This document shows, piece after piece, positions 1 through 6,296 of a DNA stretch of 10,336 nt. This DNA is from Candidatus Aminicenantota bacterium (GTDB taxonomy: Bacteria; Acidobacteriota; Aminicenantia; UBA2199), in contig JAGLQA010000355.1 of the NCBI GenBank assembly GCA_023137075.1, positions 1-10,336 of the forward strand, read 5' to 3'. Under the pieces are notes generated by a model. That model was not told where the DNA came from. It did no database searches and worked only from the letters and a program-made list of their open reading frames with translations. Positions within the stretch are counted from its first letter, which is position 1; the number at the start of each line of letters is the position of its first letter. The translations under genes were made by a program, and so were the position numbers.

Positions 1-37
1 AAACTTATCAACAAAAACCCAAATCCATTAAGCCCGC

Positions 38-65
38 TTGTACTATTTTATTATTGTGATATAAT
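38..65 (+). promoter_or_regulatory. Predicted sigma70-type promoter of fabD (extended -10)
   Basis: A perfect TATAAT at 60-65 is preceded by TGA at 57-59, giving the extended -10 form TGNTATAAT. A weak -35, TTGTAC at 38-43 (three of six matches), lies 16 nt upstream. Transcription would begin near 72, leaving about 50 nt of leader before the fabD start. The rest of bases 1-109 shows no gene. Confidence 0.6.
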
Positions 66-111
66 TTCTACTCAATTCCGGATTAGATCCCGTGTGATTT
101 AGTGAACAAAT

Positions 112-115
112 GGAG
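112..115 (+). promoter_or_regulatory. Ribosome binding site that sets the fabD start at 122
   Basis: GGAG at 112-115 is followed by 6 nt and then ATG at 122. The GGAG overlaps the earlier in-frame ATG at 110, which has no Shine-Dalgarno of its own. The same 6-nt spacing precedes four other genes in the window, so 122 is preferred. Confidence 0.75.
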
Positions 116-121
116 TTTAAT

Positions 122-1036
122 ATGAAAGATTTCGCGTTTTTATTTCCCGGTCAGGGTTCCCAGACCGTGGGTATGGGAAAAGACCTGTTTGAAAAGAGTG
201 ATTTCGGAAAAAAAACCTTCAAAATGACAGATGAGATATTGGGATATTCTCTTTCAAAAATATGTTTTACCGGTCCGGAAGAAGAACTTAGGTTGACCGG
301 CAACGTCCAGCCGGCGCTTCTGACGGTCTCGTATATTTTGTATCATCTCCTGGGCAAAGAGCCCTTAATCGCGGCCGGTCACAGCTTAGGAGAATATTCG
401 GCCTTAGTGGGTGCCGGGTCAATTAAATATGAAGATGCGGTTTTACTGGTCCACAAAAGAGGAAAATATATGCAGGAGGCCGTACCGGTAGGCCGGGGCG
501 CCATGGCAGCGGTAATGGGCGCTGATTTTGAGCAGATCAAGGATGTTGTTTCCGGGATAGAGGGAGTCGATATTGCCAACCGGAACGGCTCGACCCAGGT
601 GGTTATTTCCGGTGAAAAAAACGCTGTTGAAGAAGCCGTGGAGAAAATCACCGCCAAAAAAACAAAATTTTTACCCGTTTCCGCCCCCTTTCATTCGCAG
701 CTTATGAAGCAGGCGAAAGAAAAATTATCCCATGATTTAGACAATACCGAATTTAAAGATTTAAACTACCCGGTAGTGAATAACATTGCCGCGGTGGAAA
801 TGAGAAAAGGGGCGGATGCCAGGGAGGCACTTAAGAAGCAGGTGACCGGTACGGTCCTGTGGCACGATACCATGATCAAATTTTTACAAGAAAAAGAGAT
901 TTTAAAATTTGCGGAAATCGGGCCGGGAAAAGTGCTCAGTGGGTTAGCCAGACGAACCGGCCGGGAGCTCGGCTTTGAACCGGAGATTACTACCATGCAA
1001 AACCTTGACGACCTGGAAGGTTTTTTAAAAGGCTAA
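122..1036 (+). CDS. fabD: Malonyl-CoA:ACP transacylase FabD
   Basis: This cytoplasmic enzyme moves malonyl from CoA to acyl carrier protein and so supplies the extender unit for type II fatty-acid synthesis. The protein is 304 aa from the start at 122, close to the roughly 310 aa usual for the family. It shows the N-terminal PGQGSQ loop (residues 9-14), the nucleophile elbow GHSLGEYSAL with Ser88, the conserved arginine in KRGKYMQEA (Arg113), and the catalytic histidine in APFHSQLM (His191). A VVNN segment and a C-terminal IGPGKVLSGL motif complete the family pattern. The start at 122 is favoured by GGAG 6 nt upstream; a start at 110 would add only four residues. No fabH, fabG or acpP gene follows: the next gene is ftsH. 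The visible part of the locus is therefore not a typical fab cluster, and fabD appears to have its own promoter. Confidence 0.97.
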   Translation: MKDFAFLFPGQGSQTVGMGKDLFEKSDFGKKTFKMTDEILGYSLSKICFTGPEEELRLTGNVQPALLTVSYILYHLLGKEPLIAAGHSLGEYSALVGAGSIKYEDAVLLVHKRGKYMQEAVPVGRGAMAAVMGADFEQIKDVVSGIEGVDIANRNGSTQVVISGEKNAVEEAVEKITAKKTKFLPVSAPFHSQLMKQAKEKLSHDLDNTEFKDLNYPVVNNIAAVEMRKGADAREALKKQVTGTVLWHDTMIKFLQEKEILKFAEIGPGKVLSGLARRTGRELGFEPEITTMQNLDDLEGFLKG

Positions 1037-1120
1037 TATCCGGGCGCTTTGAGAATGGAATTTTTCATTATACGAGCAATTGGGAACGCAAGGTTTGCGA
1101 ATTTTAATTGTCTATAATAT

Positions 1121-1124
1121 GAGG
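1121..1124 (+). promoter_or_regulatory. Ribosome binding site that sets the ftsH start at 1131
   Basis: GAGG at 1121-1124 sits 6 nt before ATG at 1131. Two earlier in-frame ATGs, at 1080 and 1119, have no such motif. The one at 1119 overlaps both the end of a TATAAT and this GAGG. The extra 17 residues from 1080 do not look like a natural FtsH N-terminus. Confidence 0.75.
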
Positions 1125-1130
1125 ATTATT

Positions 1131-3086
1131 ATGGAAGAAGAAAAAAAAGATGACAATATAGTAAATGCGAAAAACAAAAAAAAAGAAAAGGAAAAGCCCG
1201 GCCTGAATAAACATGAGCCGATTTTCGGAATTCTGGACCCGAAAAAATTCAATTTCTCAATCTGGTATTTCCTGGCCACCCTGGTTATCCTGATGGTGTT
1301 TAATTCCCTTTTCTTCCAGCCCAAAAGTATCGTTACTATTGATTTTAGTGAATTCAAAGAGAAGATCAAATCAGGAGATATTCGCCGGGTGGAAATGGGA
1401 GAAAGACATTTTTTAGGTCTGCCGCTCACCAAAGAGGAAACAAAACAGGTTAATTCAGGGGAGTACACGGGACAGAAACCGGGGGACCTTTCCCAGAGGT
1501 ATAGAACGGTGCGCGTGGATGATGCAGGTTTTGTTAAACTCCTTGACGAGCAAGGTATCGAATATTACGCCAAACCACCGGAAAACAAAACCTGGATAAA
1601 CCTGATATTTTCCTGGGTCATCCCCATCATTTTTTTTGTTATTGTCTGGCGCTTTATTAATAAACGAATGGGAATGGCAGGTCAAAGAGTTATGTCTTTT
1701 GGAGAGAACCGGGCAAAATTAGTGGCCGAAGGTGATACCGGCGTTACCTTTAAAGATGTTGCCGGAGTCGATGAAGCGAAAGCCGAATTGGTAGAGGTGG
1801 TCGATTTTTTGCAGAATCCGCAAAAATACCATGCCATCGGCGGAAAAATTCCTAAGGGGGTGCTGTTGATCGGCCCTCCCGGAACAGGAAAAACGCTCCT
1901 GGCAAAAGCGGTGGCCGGGGAGGCGAAAGTCACCTTTTTCAGGATCAGCGGCGCCGATTTCGTCGAGATGTTTGTCGGGGTCGGAGCAGCGCGGGTGCGC
2001 GACCTTTTTAAACAGGCCCGGGAAAAAGCTCCCTGCATCGTATTCATTGATGAGTTGGATGCCATCGGCAAAGGCCGCGGCGTATCGATTTCGAGTAACG
2101 ATGAGCGGGAACAAACCCTGAACCAACTGCTGGTCGAAATGGATGGTTTTGATTCCCGGGACGGCGTTATTATTCTGGCAGCCACCAACCGCCCTGAAAT
2201 CTTAGACCCGGCCTTGATGCGTCCCGGCCGTTTCGACCGCCAGGTGCTGGTAGACAGGCCCGATCTGCATGGTCGTGAGGCCATCCTGAAAATACATGCC
2301 AAAGATGTCAAAATGGATAAATCCGTGGATTTAAAAAAAGTGGCCCGGGGCACACCGGGATTTTCCGGCGCCGATTTAGCGAACATCGTCAACGAAGCGG
2401 CGCTGTTAGCCGTTCGTGCCGGCCGCACCTTAGTAGAGCAGAATGATTTTGATAATGCCATCGAGCGGGTAATTGCCGGGTTGGAGAAGAAGAATCGCCT
2501 GATCAACGAGAAGGAGCGGAAAATTGTCGCCTATCATGAAGCCGGCCATGCCCTGGTTGCCGCTTTTACCGAAGGGGCCGACCCGGTGCATAAAATATCC
2601 ATCGTGCCCCGCGGGCTCAGCGCCTTAGGCTATACGATTCAACTACCCACGGAAGAACGCTTCCTCATGACCGAAGACGAGTTATTGGGAAAGATCGATG
2701 TGTTGTTAGGCGGACGGGCCTGCGAACAGTTATTTTTCGGAAAAATTTCCACCGGGGCCGCCAATGATATTTCCCAGGCCACCGAAATTGCCCGGAAGAT
2801 GATCACGGATTACGGCATGAGTTCCAAATTTGAGAACATCGTGTTAAACTCTCATAAAGGGCCGACGTTTCTTTCCACCCCGATAGGGGGCGGTCAGCGG
2901 GAATATTCCGAATCTACCCAGCAGTATATCGATGAAGAGATCACGCGGATGGTAAAAAAACGCTATGATAAGGTGTCCGAATTCTTAGAGAGCAAAAAGC
3001 CGCTGGCAAAAAAAATTGCAGAAAAACTACTCGAAGAAGAAATTATCGAAGGCAAGGATTTCAAAGCCATGCTAAGCGAAAAGTAG
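1131..3086 (+). CDS. ftsH: ATP-dependent zinc metalloprotease FtsH
   Basis: FtsH is a membrane-anchored AAA+ protease that forms hexamers and degrades misassembled membrane proteins and selected regulators. The protein is 651 aa from the start at 1131. A charged Lys/Glu-rich cytoplasmic tail of about 40 residues comes first. It is followed by a first membrane helix (about 44-62), a periplasmic domain, and a second helix (about 156-173). The AAA+ module has Walker A GPPGTGKT at 248-255, Walker B FIDE with Asp307 and Glu308, and the second region of homology ATNRPEILDPALMRPGRFDR. The peptidase domain has the zinc motif HEAGH at 469-473 and the likely third zinc ligand Asp546 in NDISQAT. All key residues are present. 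E. coli FtsH lacks a comparable charged tail; here its codons create long A runs near 1141-1184. The gene starts 94 nt after fabD, and no strong terminator lies between them. Confidence 0.98.
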   Translation: MEEEKKDDNIVNAKNKKKEKEKPGLNKHEPIFGILDPKKFNFSIWYFLATLVILMVFNSLFFQPKSIVTIDFSEFKEKIKSGDIRRVEMGERHFLGLPLTKEETKQVNSGEYTGQKPGDLSQRYRTVRVDDAGFVKLLDEQGIEYYAKPPENKTWINLIFSWVIPIIFFVIVWRFINKRMGMAGQRVMSFGENRAKLVAEGDTGVTFKDVAGVDEAKAELVEVVDFLQNPQKYHAIGGKIPKGVLLIGPPGTGKTLLAKAVAGEAKVTFFRISGADFVEMFVGVGAARVRDLFKQAREKAPCIVFIDELDAIGKGRGVSISSNDEREQTLNQLLVEMDGFDSRDGVIILAATNRPEILDPALMRPGRFDRQVLVDRPDLHGREAILKIHAKDVKMDKSVDLKKVARGTPGFSGADLANIVNEAALLAVRAGRTLVEQNDFDNAIERVIAGLEKKNRLINEKERKIVAYHEAGHALVAAFTEGADPVHKISIVPRGLSALGYTIQLPTEERFLMTEDELLGKIDVLLGGRACEQLFFGKISTGAANDISQATEIARKMITDYGMSSKFENIVLNSHKGPTFLSTPIGGGQREYSESTQQYIDEEITRMVKKRYDKVSEFLESKKPLAKKIAEKLLEEEIIEGKDFKAMLSEK

Positions 3087-3093
3087 GCCGCTC

Positions 3094-3122
3094 TTTACTA
3101 TTAACGCCTTTTATATTATAAT
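3094..3122 (+). promoter_or_regulatory. Predicted promoter for a leaderless transcript
   Basis: TTTACT at 3094-3099 (four of six -35 matches), a 17-nt spacer and a perfect TATAAT at 3117-3122. The expected transcription start, about 7 nt past the -10, falls on or next to the A of the ATG at 3129. The intervening AGCAAT is not a Shine-Dalgarno motif. The promoter begins 7 nt after the ftsH stop codon. Confidence 0.6.
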
Positions 3123-3128
3123 AGCAAT

Positions 3129-3473
3129 ATGGACGCAAAGAAAAAAATTCAGGATGAAAAGTTGTTTAATATTCTGAATCCGAAGAAGTCCAACAAAGAT
3201 TTTAAAATCACCATCAGGTTTCAAAAACATCTTACCAGGAAGTATGAAGAAGCAGTCGTCCTGGCAAAAAAAAATAAATATTTCATGGAAGCCGGGACCG
3301 GAGATTTTCATAAAATATATGCCAGTTTTTTCCCCGAAGATGTGGAAGCGTTGTACAAAATATTTGAACTGGTTAAAGACCAGGAGACAACGAAAATCTA
3401 TTTGAACAACAAATTGATCCCCTATATCCAGGATTTATGGCTCTTTTTAATGTGGTTTTATAAGATAAAATGA
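3129..3473 (+). CDS. Small conserved-looking protein of unknown function
   Basis: I do not recognise this 114-residue protein. It is basic and lysine-rich at the N-terminus and has no signal peptide, so it is probably cytoplasmic. Residues 13-22, FNILNPKKSN, resemble residues 32-41 of the neighbouring FtsH (FGILDPKKFN); in both proteins a charged tract precedes the motif. The middle part (about 50-90) looks like mixed alpha/beta structure with PEDVEALYKIFELV as a probable helix. The C-terminal tail DLWLFLMWFYKIK is strongly aromatic and could insert in a core or touch a membrane. No Shine-Dalgarno motif precedes the start; a promoter placed for a leaderless mRNA does. The next in-frame Met is around residue 53, so 3129 is the only reasonable start. 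The gene is A/T-rich, like the TPR gene after it. No sizeable competing frame on the other strand makes better sense. Confidence 0.75.
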   Translation: MDAKKKIQDEKLFNILNPKKSNKDFKITIRFQKHLTRKYEEAVVLAKKNKYFMEAGTGDFHKIYASFFPEDVEALYKIFELVKDQETTKIYLNNKLIPYIQDLWLFLMWFYKIK

Positions 3474-3504
3474 TTTTTATTTGCTATTTTTTGTTATAAA
3501 TAAC

Positions 3505-3533
3505 TTGACTTTTAAGCAATATTAAATTATAAA
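3505..3533 (+). promoter_or_regulatory. Strong sigma70-type promoter of the TPR lipoprotein gene
   Basis: TTGACT at 3505-3510 (five of six) and TATAAA at 3528-3533 (five of six) are separated by the ideal 17 nt. Transcription should start near 3540, giving a short leader of about 15 nt that contains the ribosome binding site. A direct repeat TTATAAATA occurs at 3494-3502 and 3527-3535, the second copy covering the -10. Confidence 0.75.
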
Positions 3534-3542
3534 TACCTTTAC

Positions 3543-3548
3543 AGGAGG
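3543..3548 (+). promoter_or_regulatory. Near-perfect ribosome binding site of the TPR gene
   Basis: AGGAGG at 3543-3548, 6 nt before ATG 3555. It is the strongest Shine-Dalgarno in the window and, with the strong promoter, suggests the TPR protein is made in quantity. Confidence 0.85.
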
Positions 3549-3554
3549 ATTTCG

Positions 3555-4829
3555 ATGAAGAAGAATAGAGCTTCATTTATAGTGCTTATTGTGGTCGTGG
3601 TTTTAGTATTGGGCTTTACTGCGTGTGACAAATTAAAAATGAAAAACCTGAAGGCAAACCACCATCTCAGGCAGGCAAACGGCTTATACCAGGAAGAAAA
3701 ATTCAAAAAAGCCGTAGAAGAATACGAACTGGCGCTTGAATTTAACCCCGATTTAACGTCAATCTATTTCCATCTGGCAACGAGCTATGCTTCCTTATAC
3801 AAATCTATGAAGGAAACGGAAACCAATAAAATGTATGGTGAAAAAGCTCTCGAGTATTTATTAAAAGCCAAAGAACACAATCCGGATGACATCCAGGTCG
3901 CACATGTACTTGGGGACCTCTATGAGAAAATGGATAAAATAGATGATGCCGAAGAATGCTACCTTACCATCCTGGAAAAATCGAAGGATAATCCCAAAGC
4001 GTATTACGTTATTGCCAGCTTCTACCAGACTCACGGGAAATTCAAAAAAGCGGTAGAAATGTATAAAAAAAGAATCGATCTGGACCCCGATGACCCGGAA
4101 GGTTATCATTACATTGCCGGTTATTACCAGAACCAGAAATTGTGGTATAAAGCTGTAGATAGCTACGAACTCTGGATTTCGGCCCTTATTGATCCGGCCA
4201 TTGTAAGAGTCCACAGGGAGGTCATGCAATACCACGACGATCTTGATAAAATCAAAAGTAAAAAACAGTACATGACCAATGTTAAAAAAAATAAGGCAAT
4301 ACCCCAGGACCAGAGGAACGAAATAGTTGCAAAAATCAATAAAGAACTGGAAGAAATCGGTACGGAAGCGGAGATCGCTAAACTGATAGAAGAAAAAAAG
4401 ATAGAAGTGGATGACCTGAAAAAACAGGCGGAAGAAAAAATAAAAGAATCCCCGGAACAACAGAAAGACAAGATCGCCGTGGCTTACTATATGTTGGGCT
4501 TAGTCTTCTGGAACCAGACCCACCAGACAAGCGAAGATTATATGGGACCGGAAGAGAGAATGCAGATTATCGAAAAAGGTATAGAAGTATCGAAAAAATC
4601 AATCGAGTTGAAAAAAAATTACTATGAGCCCTGGTCAATCATTGGCTTACTTCACAGGCAAAAAATCAAGGCGAATCCTTTAAAAGAGGCCGAATATTTA
4701 GCAGCATGGAAAGTCGCTTATGACAAGGCTATATCGATAAGGGATAGAATCTCGAGAAGAGAAAAGTTAAGAAAAGAGCTCGCAGAAATGGGCAAACAAG
4801 CTTCCGCGAATACCGAAGGCGGAAATTAA
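3555..4829 (+). CDS. Tetratricopeptide-repeat lipoprotein
   Basis: This 424-residue protein starts with a lipoprotein-type signal: basic MKKNR, a long Val/Leu core, then GFTAC with Cys24 as the probable lipidated residue. Phe at -3 makes the lipobox imperfect. Asp25 at +2 would favour inner-membrane retention under the E. coli Lol rule, though that rule may not hold here. TPR-like helix pairs occupy about 35-67, 69-110 (with a short insertion), 113-146, 147-180 and 181-215; several end in the typical NPD or DPDD turn. A very charged Lys/Glu segment at about 240-300 looks like a coiled coil. A further TPR-like pair follows at about 305-370, and then a basic tail. TPR proteins are protein-binding scaffolds, and no enzyme motif is visible, so the partner is unknown. 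The gene has its own promoter and is not tightly linked to its neighbours. Its lysine and A/T content is clearly higher than that of fabD or radC. Confidence 0.87.
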   Translation: MKKNRASFIVLIVVVVLVLGFTACDKLKMKNLKANHHLRQANGLYQEEKFKKAVEEYELALEFNPDLTSIYFHLATSYASLYKSMKETETNKMYGEKALEYLLKAKEHNPDDIQVAHVLGDLYEKMDKIDDAEECYLTILEKSKDNPKAYYVIASFYQTHGKFKKAVEMYKKRIDLDPDDPEGYHYIAGYYQNQKLWYKAVDSYELWISALIDPAIVRVHREVMQYHDDLDKIKSKKQYMTNVKKNKAIPQDQRNEIVAKINKELEEIGTEAEIAKLIEEKKIEVDDLKKQAEEKIKESPEQQKDKIAVAYYMLGLVFWNQTHQTSEDYMGPEERMQIIEKGIEVSKKSIELKKNYYEPWSIIGLLHRQKIKANPLKEAEYLAAWKVAYDKAISIRDRISRREKLRKELAEMGKQASANTEGGN

Positions 4830-4860
4830 GAATCGATTAGAATATAAAAAAAGTCAATCG

Positions 4861-4902
4861 TGAGATAGTAGAGACTCAGAAAAAGATGTTTCTACTATCT
4901 CA
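4861..4902. terminator. 12-bp perfect inverted repeat between convergent genes (possible bidirectional terminator)
   Basis: TGAGATAGTAGA at 4861-4872 is exactly complementary to TCTACTATCTCA at 4891-4902, with an 18-nt loop. It lies between the ends of the TPR gene (4829, plus strand) and the aminotransferase gene (4984, minus strand), where both transcripts must stop. On the minus strand a run of seven T (complement of 4848-4854) follows the stem after a gap of several bases. On the plus strand only TTTATAAAA follows. The U-tracts are not canonical and the stem is AT-rich, so intrinsic termination is plausible but unproven. The rest of 4830-4983 shows nothing coding. Confidence 0.55.
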
Positions 4903-4983
4903 TTTATAAAAACAGGACATCCGGGAGATTTTTGCGATAAAAGAGATAAGGCAGTTTTGTTCAACGGGGGGAGTAAACCGGGC

Positions 4984-6261
4984 TTATAGTTTTTTGATCT
5001 CTGTCAGGAGGCGTTCGCTCTCATCCTCGTTATTGTAGATATGAAAAGAGACCCGCACCGCATCTAAATTAGCCTCGGTTACGCTGCGCACCCGCAGCCC
5101 TTTCTTATCCAGTAATCTACAAATTTTCCGGTTATCTTTACCCGTTATTCGGAAAGTAATCATCGACGATCGACAAGATTCTTCCTGCGGGGAAAGAATT
5201 GTGATCCCCACTATTTTTTTCAAATCATTATAAAACATCTCCGACAACCTTTTGTTGTGATCCCGGATGGCACCGGTACCGATGGCGGTGATAAAATCCA
5301 CGGCCGCTTCCAGTCCGCAGAAAAGGGCCTCGTTCTGGGTGCCGTATTCATACCTTTGAGCAGTGGGATGGAGTTCCAACCGGCGTTTTTCCATATCGTA
5401 GTTCAGGCTCGAATAAGCGCCGACTATAGTTGGTTTTAATGTGTCTATCAAATTTTCCCGCACATAGAGAATGCCGGTGCGCCTGGGACCCAACAGCCAT
5501 TTATGGCCGCTGATCGCGTAGAAATCCACACCCATACCTTGTAGATTTACCGGCAAATGCCCAACGGCCTGGACGCCGTCAAGGGCATACCATATCCCCC
5601 GTGATTTTGCCAGTTCTCCGATTTCGTTAACCGGCATTACCTGCCCCGTGGTACAGGTAATGTGACTGGTAAATACCAGGCGAGTCCGTTTGTTTATTAA
5701 TTTTTCGATTGCTTTCACATTGGCGAGGCCTTCTTTGAGGTTCGGCACAAAGGTCCGTATGACGATTCCGTCGGTTTTTTGCTTGTTAAGCAGGGGGACA
5801 TTTAAGGCCACATGTTCATGGGTGGAGGTAATAATCTCATCCCCTTTTTTTAAGGGCAGGCCATTAATAATGATATTAATGCCTTCGGTGGCCGTACCGG
5901 TCAACGCAAGCTCCTCTTTTTTAACCGGCGGCCCTAATAATACCGCGCATTTTTCTTTAATTTTCCACCACTCCTGCTCATCATGCCCGGCACAGGGGCA
6001 GGCATCCTCCTCAGCCATCTTTTCCCTGACGGTATTTGTTACCATATAGGGACAGGAACCGAGTCCACCGGTGTTTAAATAGGCATAATTCCCGGGAATT
6101 AAAAATTGCTCCCGCAGCAGTTTCCAGAACTTTTCATCTTTAGCCATTCCGGCGCCGGCTTCTTTAAAAGCCGATACCTTTGCAAACACGGGGGAACCGG
6201 ACGAAAGAAATGCTCCCCCGGCAATACCGCCCATGGATTTAAAAAAATGTCTTCGTTTCAT
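4984..6261 (-). CDS. Tat-exported PLP-dependent class V aminotransferase-fold enzyme (isopenicillin-N-epimerase-like)
   Basis: The 425-residue protein begins MKRRHFFKSMGG, a twin-arginine export signal with a probable cleavage after VFA (residue 27). It should therefore fold with its cofactor in the cytoplasm and act in the periplasm. The body is a fold-type I class V PLP enzyme: GTATEGIN for phosphate contact, His150 in HEHVAL in the PLP-stacking position, Asp228 and Gln231 in DGVQAVGH for the pyridine ring, and Lys254 in SGHKW for the Schiff base. The C-terminal loop that carries the catalytic Cys in SufS/CsdA-type desulfurases has none here (RVRSVTEANLDAVRVSF), so it is not a cysteine desulfurase. 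Epimerase, lyase or transaminase activity cannot be distinguished. The Tat-exported PLP enzyme PvdN of Pseudomonas is a precedent for this layout. It is the second gene of a minus-strand pair, 35 nt after the S9 hydrolase gene. AAGGA lies 6 nt before the start. Confidence 0.9.
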   Translation of the reverse strand: MKRRHFFKSMGGIAGGAFLSSGSPVFAKVSAFKEAGAGMAKDEKFWKLLREQFLIPGNYAYLNTGGLGSCPYMVTNTVREKMAEEDACPCAGHDEQEWWKIKEKCAVLLGPPVKKEELALTGTATEGINIIINGLPLKKGDEIITSTHEHVALNVPLLNKQKTDGIVIRTFVPNLKEGLANVKAIEKLINKRTRLVFTSHITCTTGQVMPVNEIGELAKSRGIWYALDGVQAVGHLPVNLQGMGVDFYAISGHKWLLGPRRTGILYVRENLIDTLKPTIVGAYSSLNYDMEKRRLELHPTAQRYEYGTQNEALFCGLEAAVDFITAIGTGAIRDHNKRLSEMFYNDLKKIVGITILSPQEESCRSSMITFRITGKDNRKICRLLDKKGLRVRSVTEANLDAVRVSFHIYNNEDESERLLTEIKKL

Positions 6262-6267
6262 ATCGCG

Positions 6268-6272
6268 TCCTT
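6268..6272 (-). promoter_or_regulatory. Ribosome binding site of the Tat-exported PLP enzyme gene
   Basis: Read on the minus strand, AAGGA is followed by 6 nt (CGCGAT) and the ATG at 6261. It confirms the start that produces the twin-arginine signal. Confidence 0.75.
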
Positions 6273-6296
6273 GTATTTTTTTCAGCGTTTATCCGG

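Noticed and set aside
1087..1099. CGCAA-GGT-TTGCG hairpin followed by AATTTTAATT between fabD and ftsH as a terminator
   Set aside because: A 5-bp stem without a clean U-tract is too weak to call an intrinsic terminator.
1682..2506. A 274-codon open frame on the minus strand inside ftsH
   Set aside because: It lies wholly opposite the AAA+ core of ftsH, has no recognisable motif and is Ser/Arg/Pro-rich in the way antisense shadows are.
3861..4460. A 199-codon open frame on the minus strand inside the TPR gene
   Set aside because: Its translation is a Phe/Ile-rich low-complexity shadow of lysine-rich codons on the other strand. The plus-strand TPR repeats, promoter and ribosome binding site are much stronger evidence.
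4984..6261. Cysteine desulfurase (SufS/CsdA/IscS) identity for the PLP enzyme
   Set aside because: The C-terminal active-site loop has no cysteine, and the protein has a Tat export signal.
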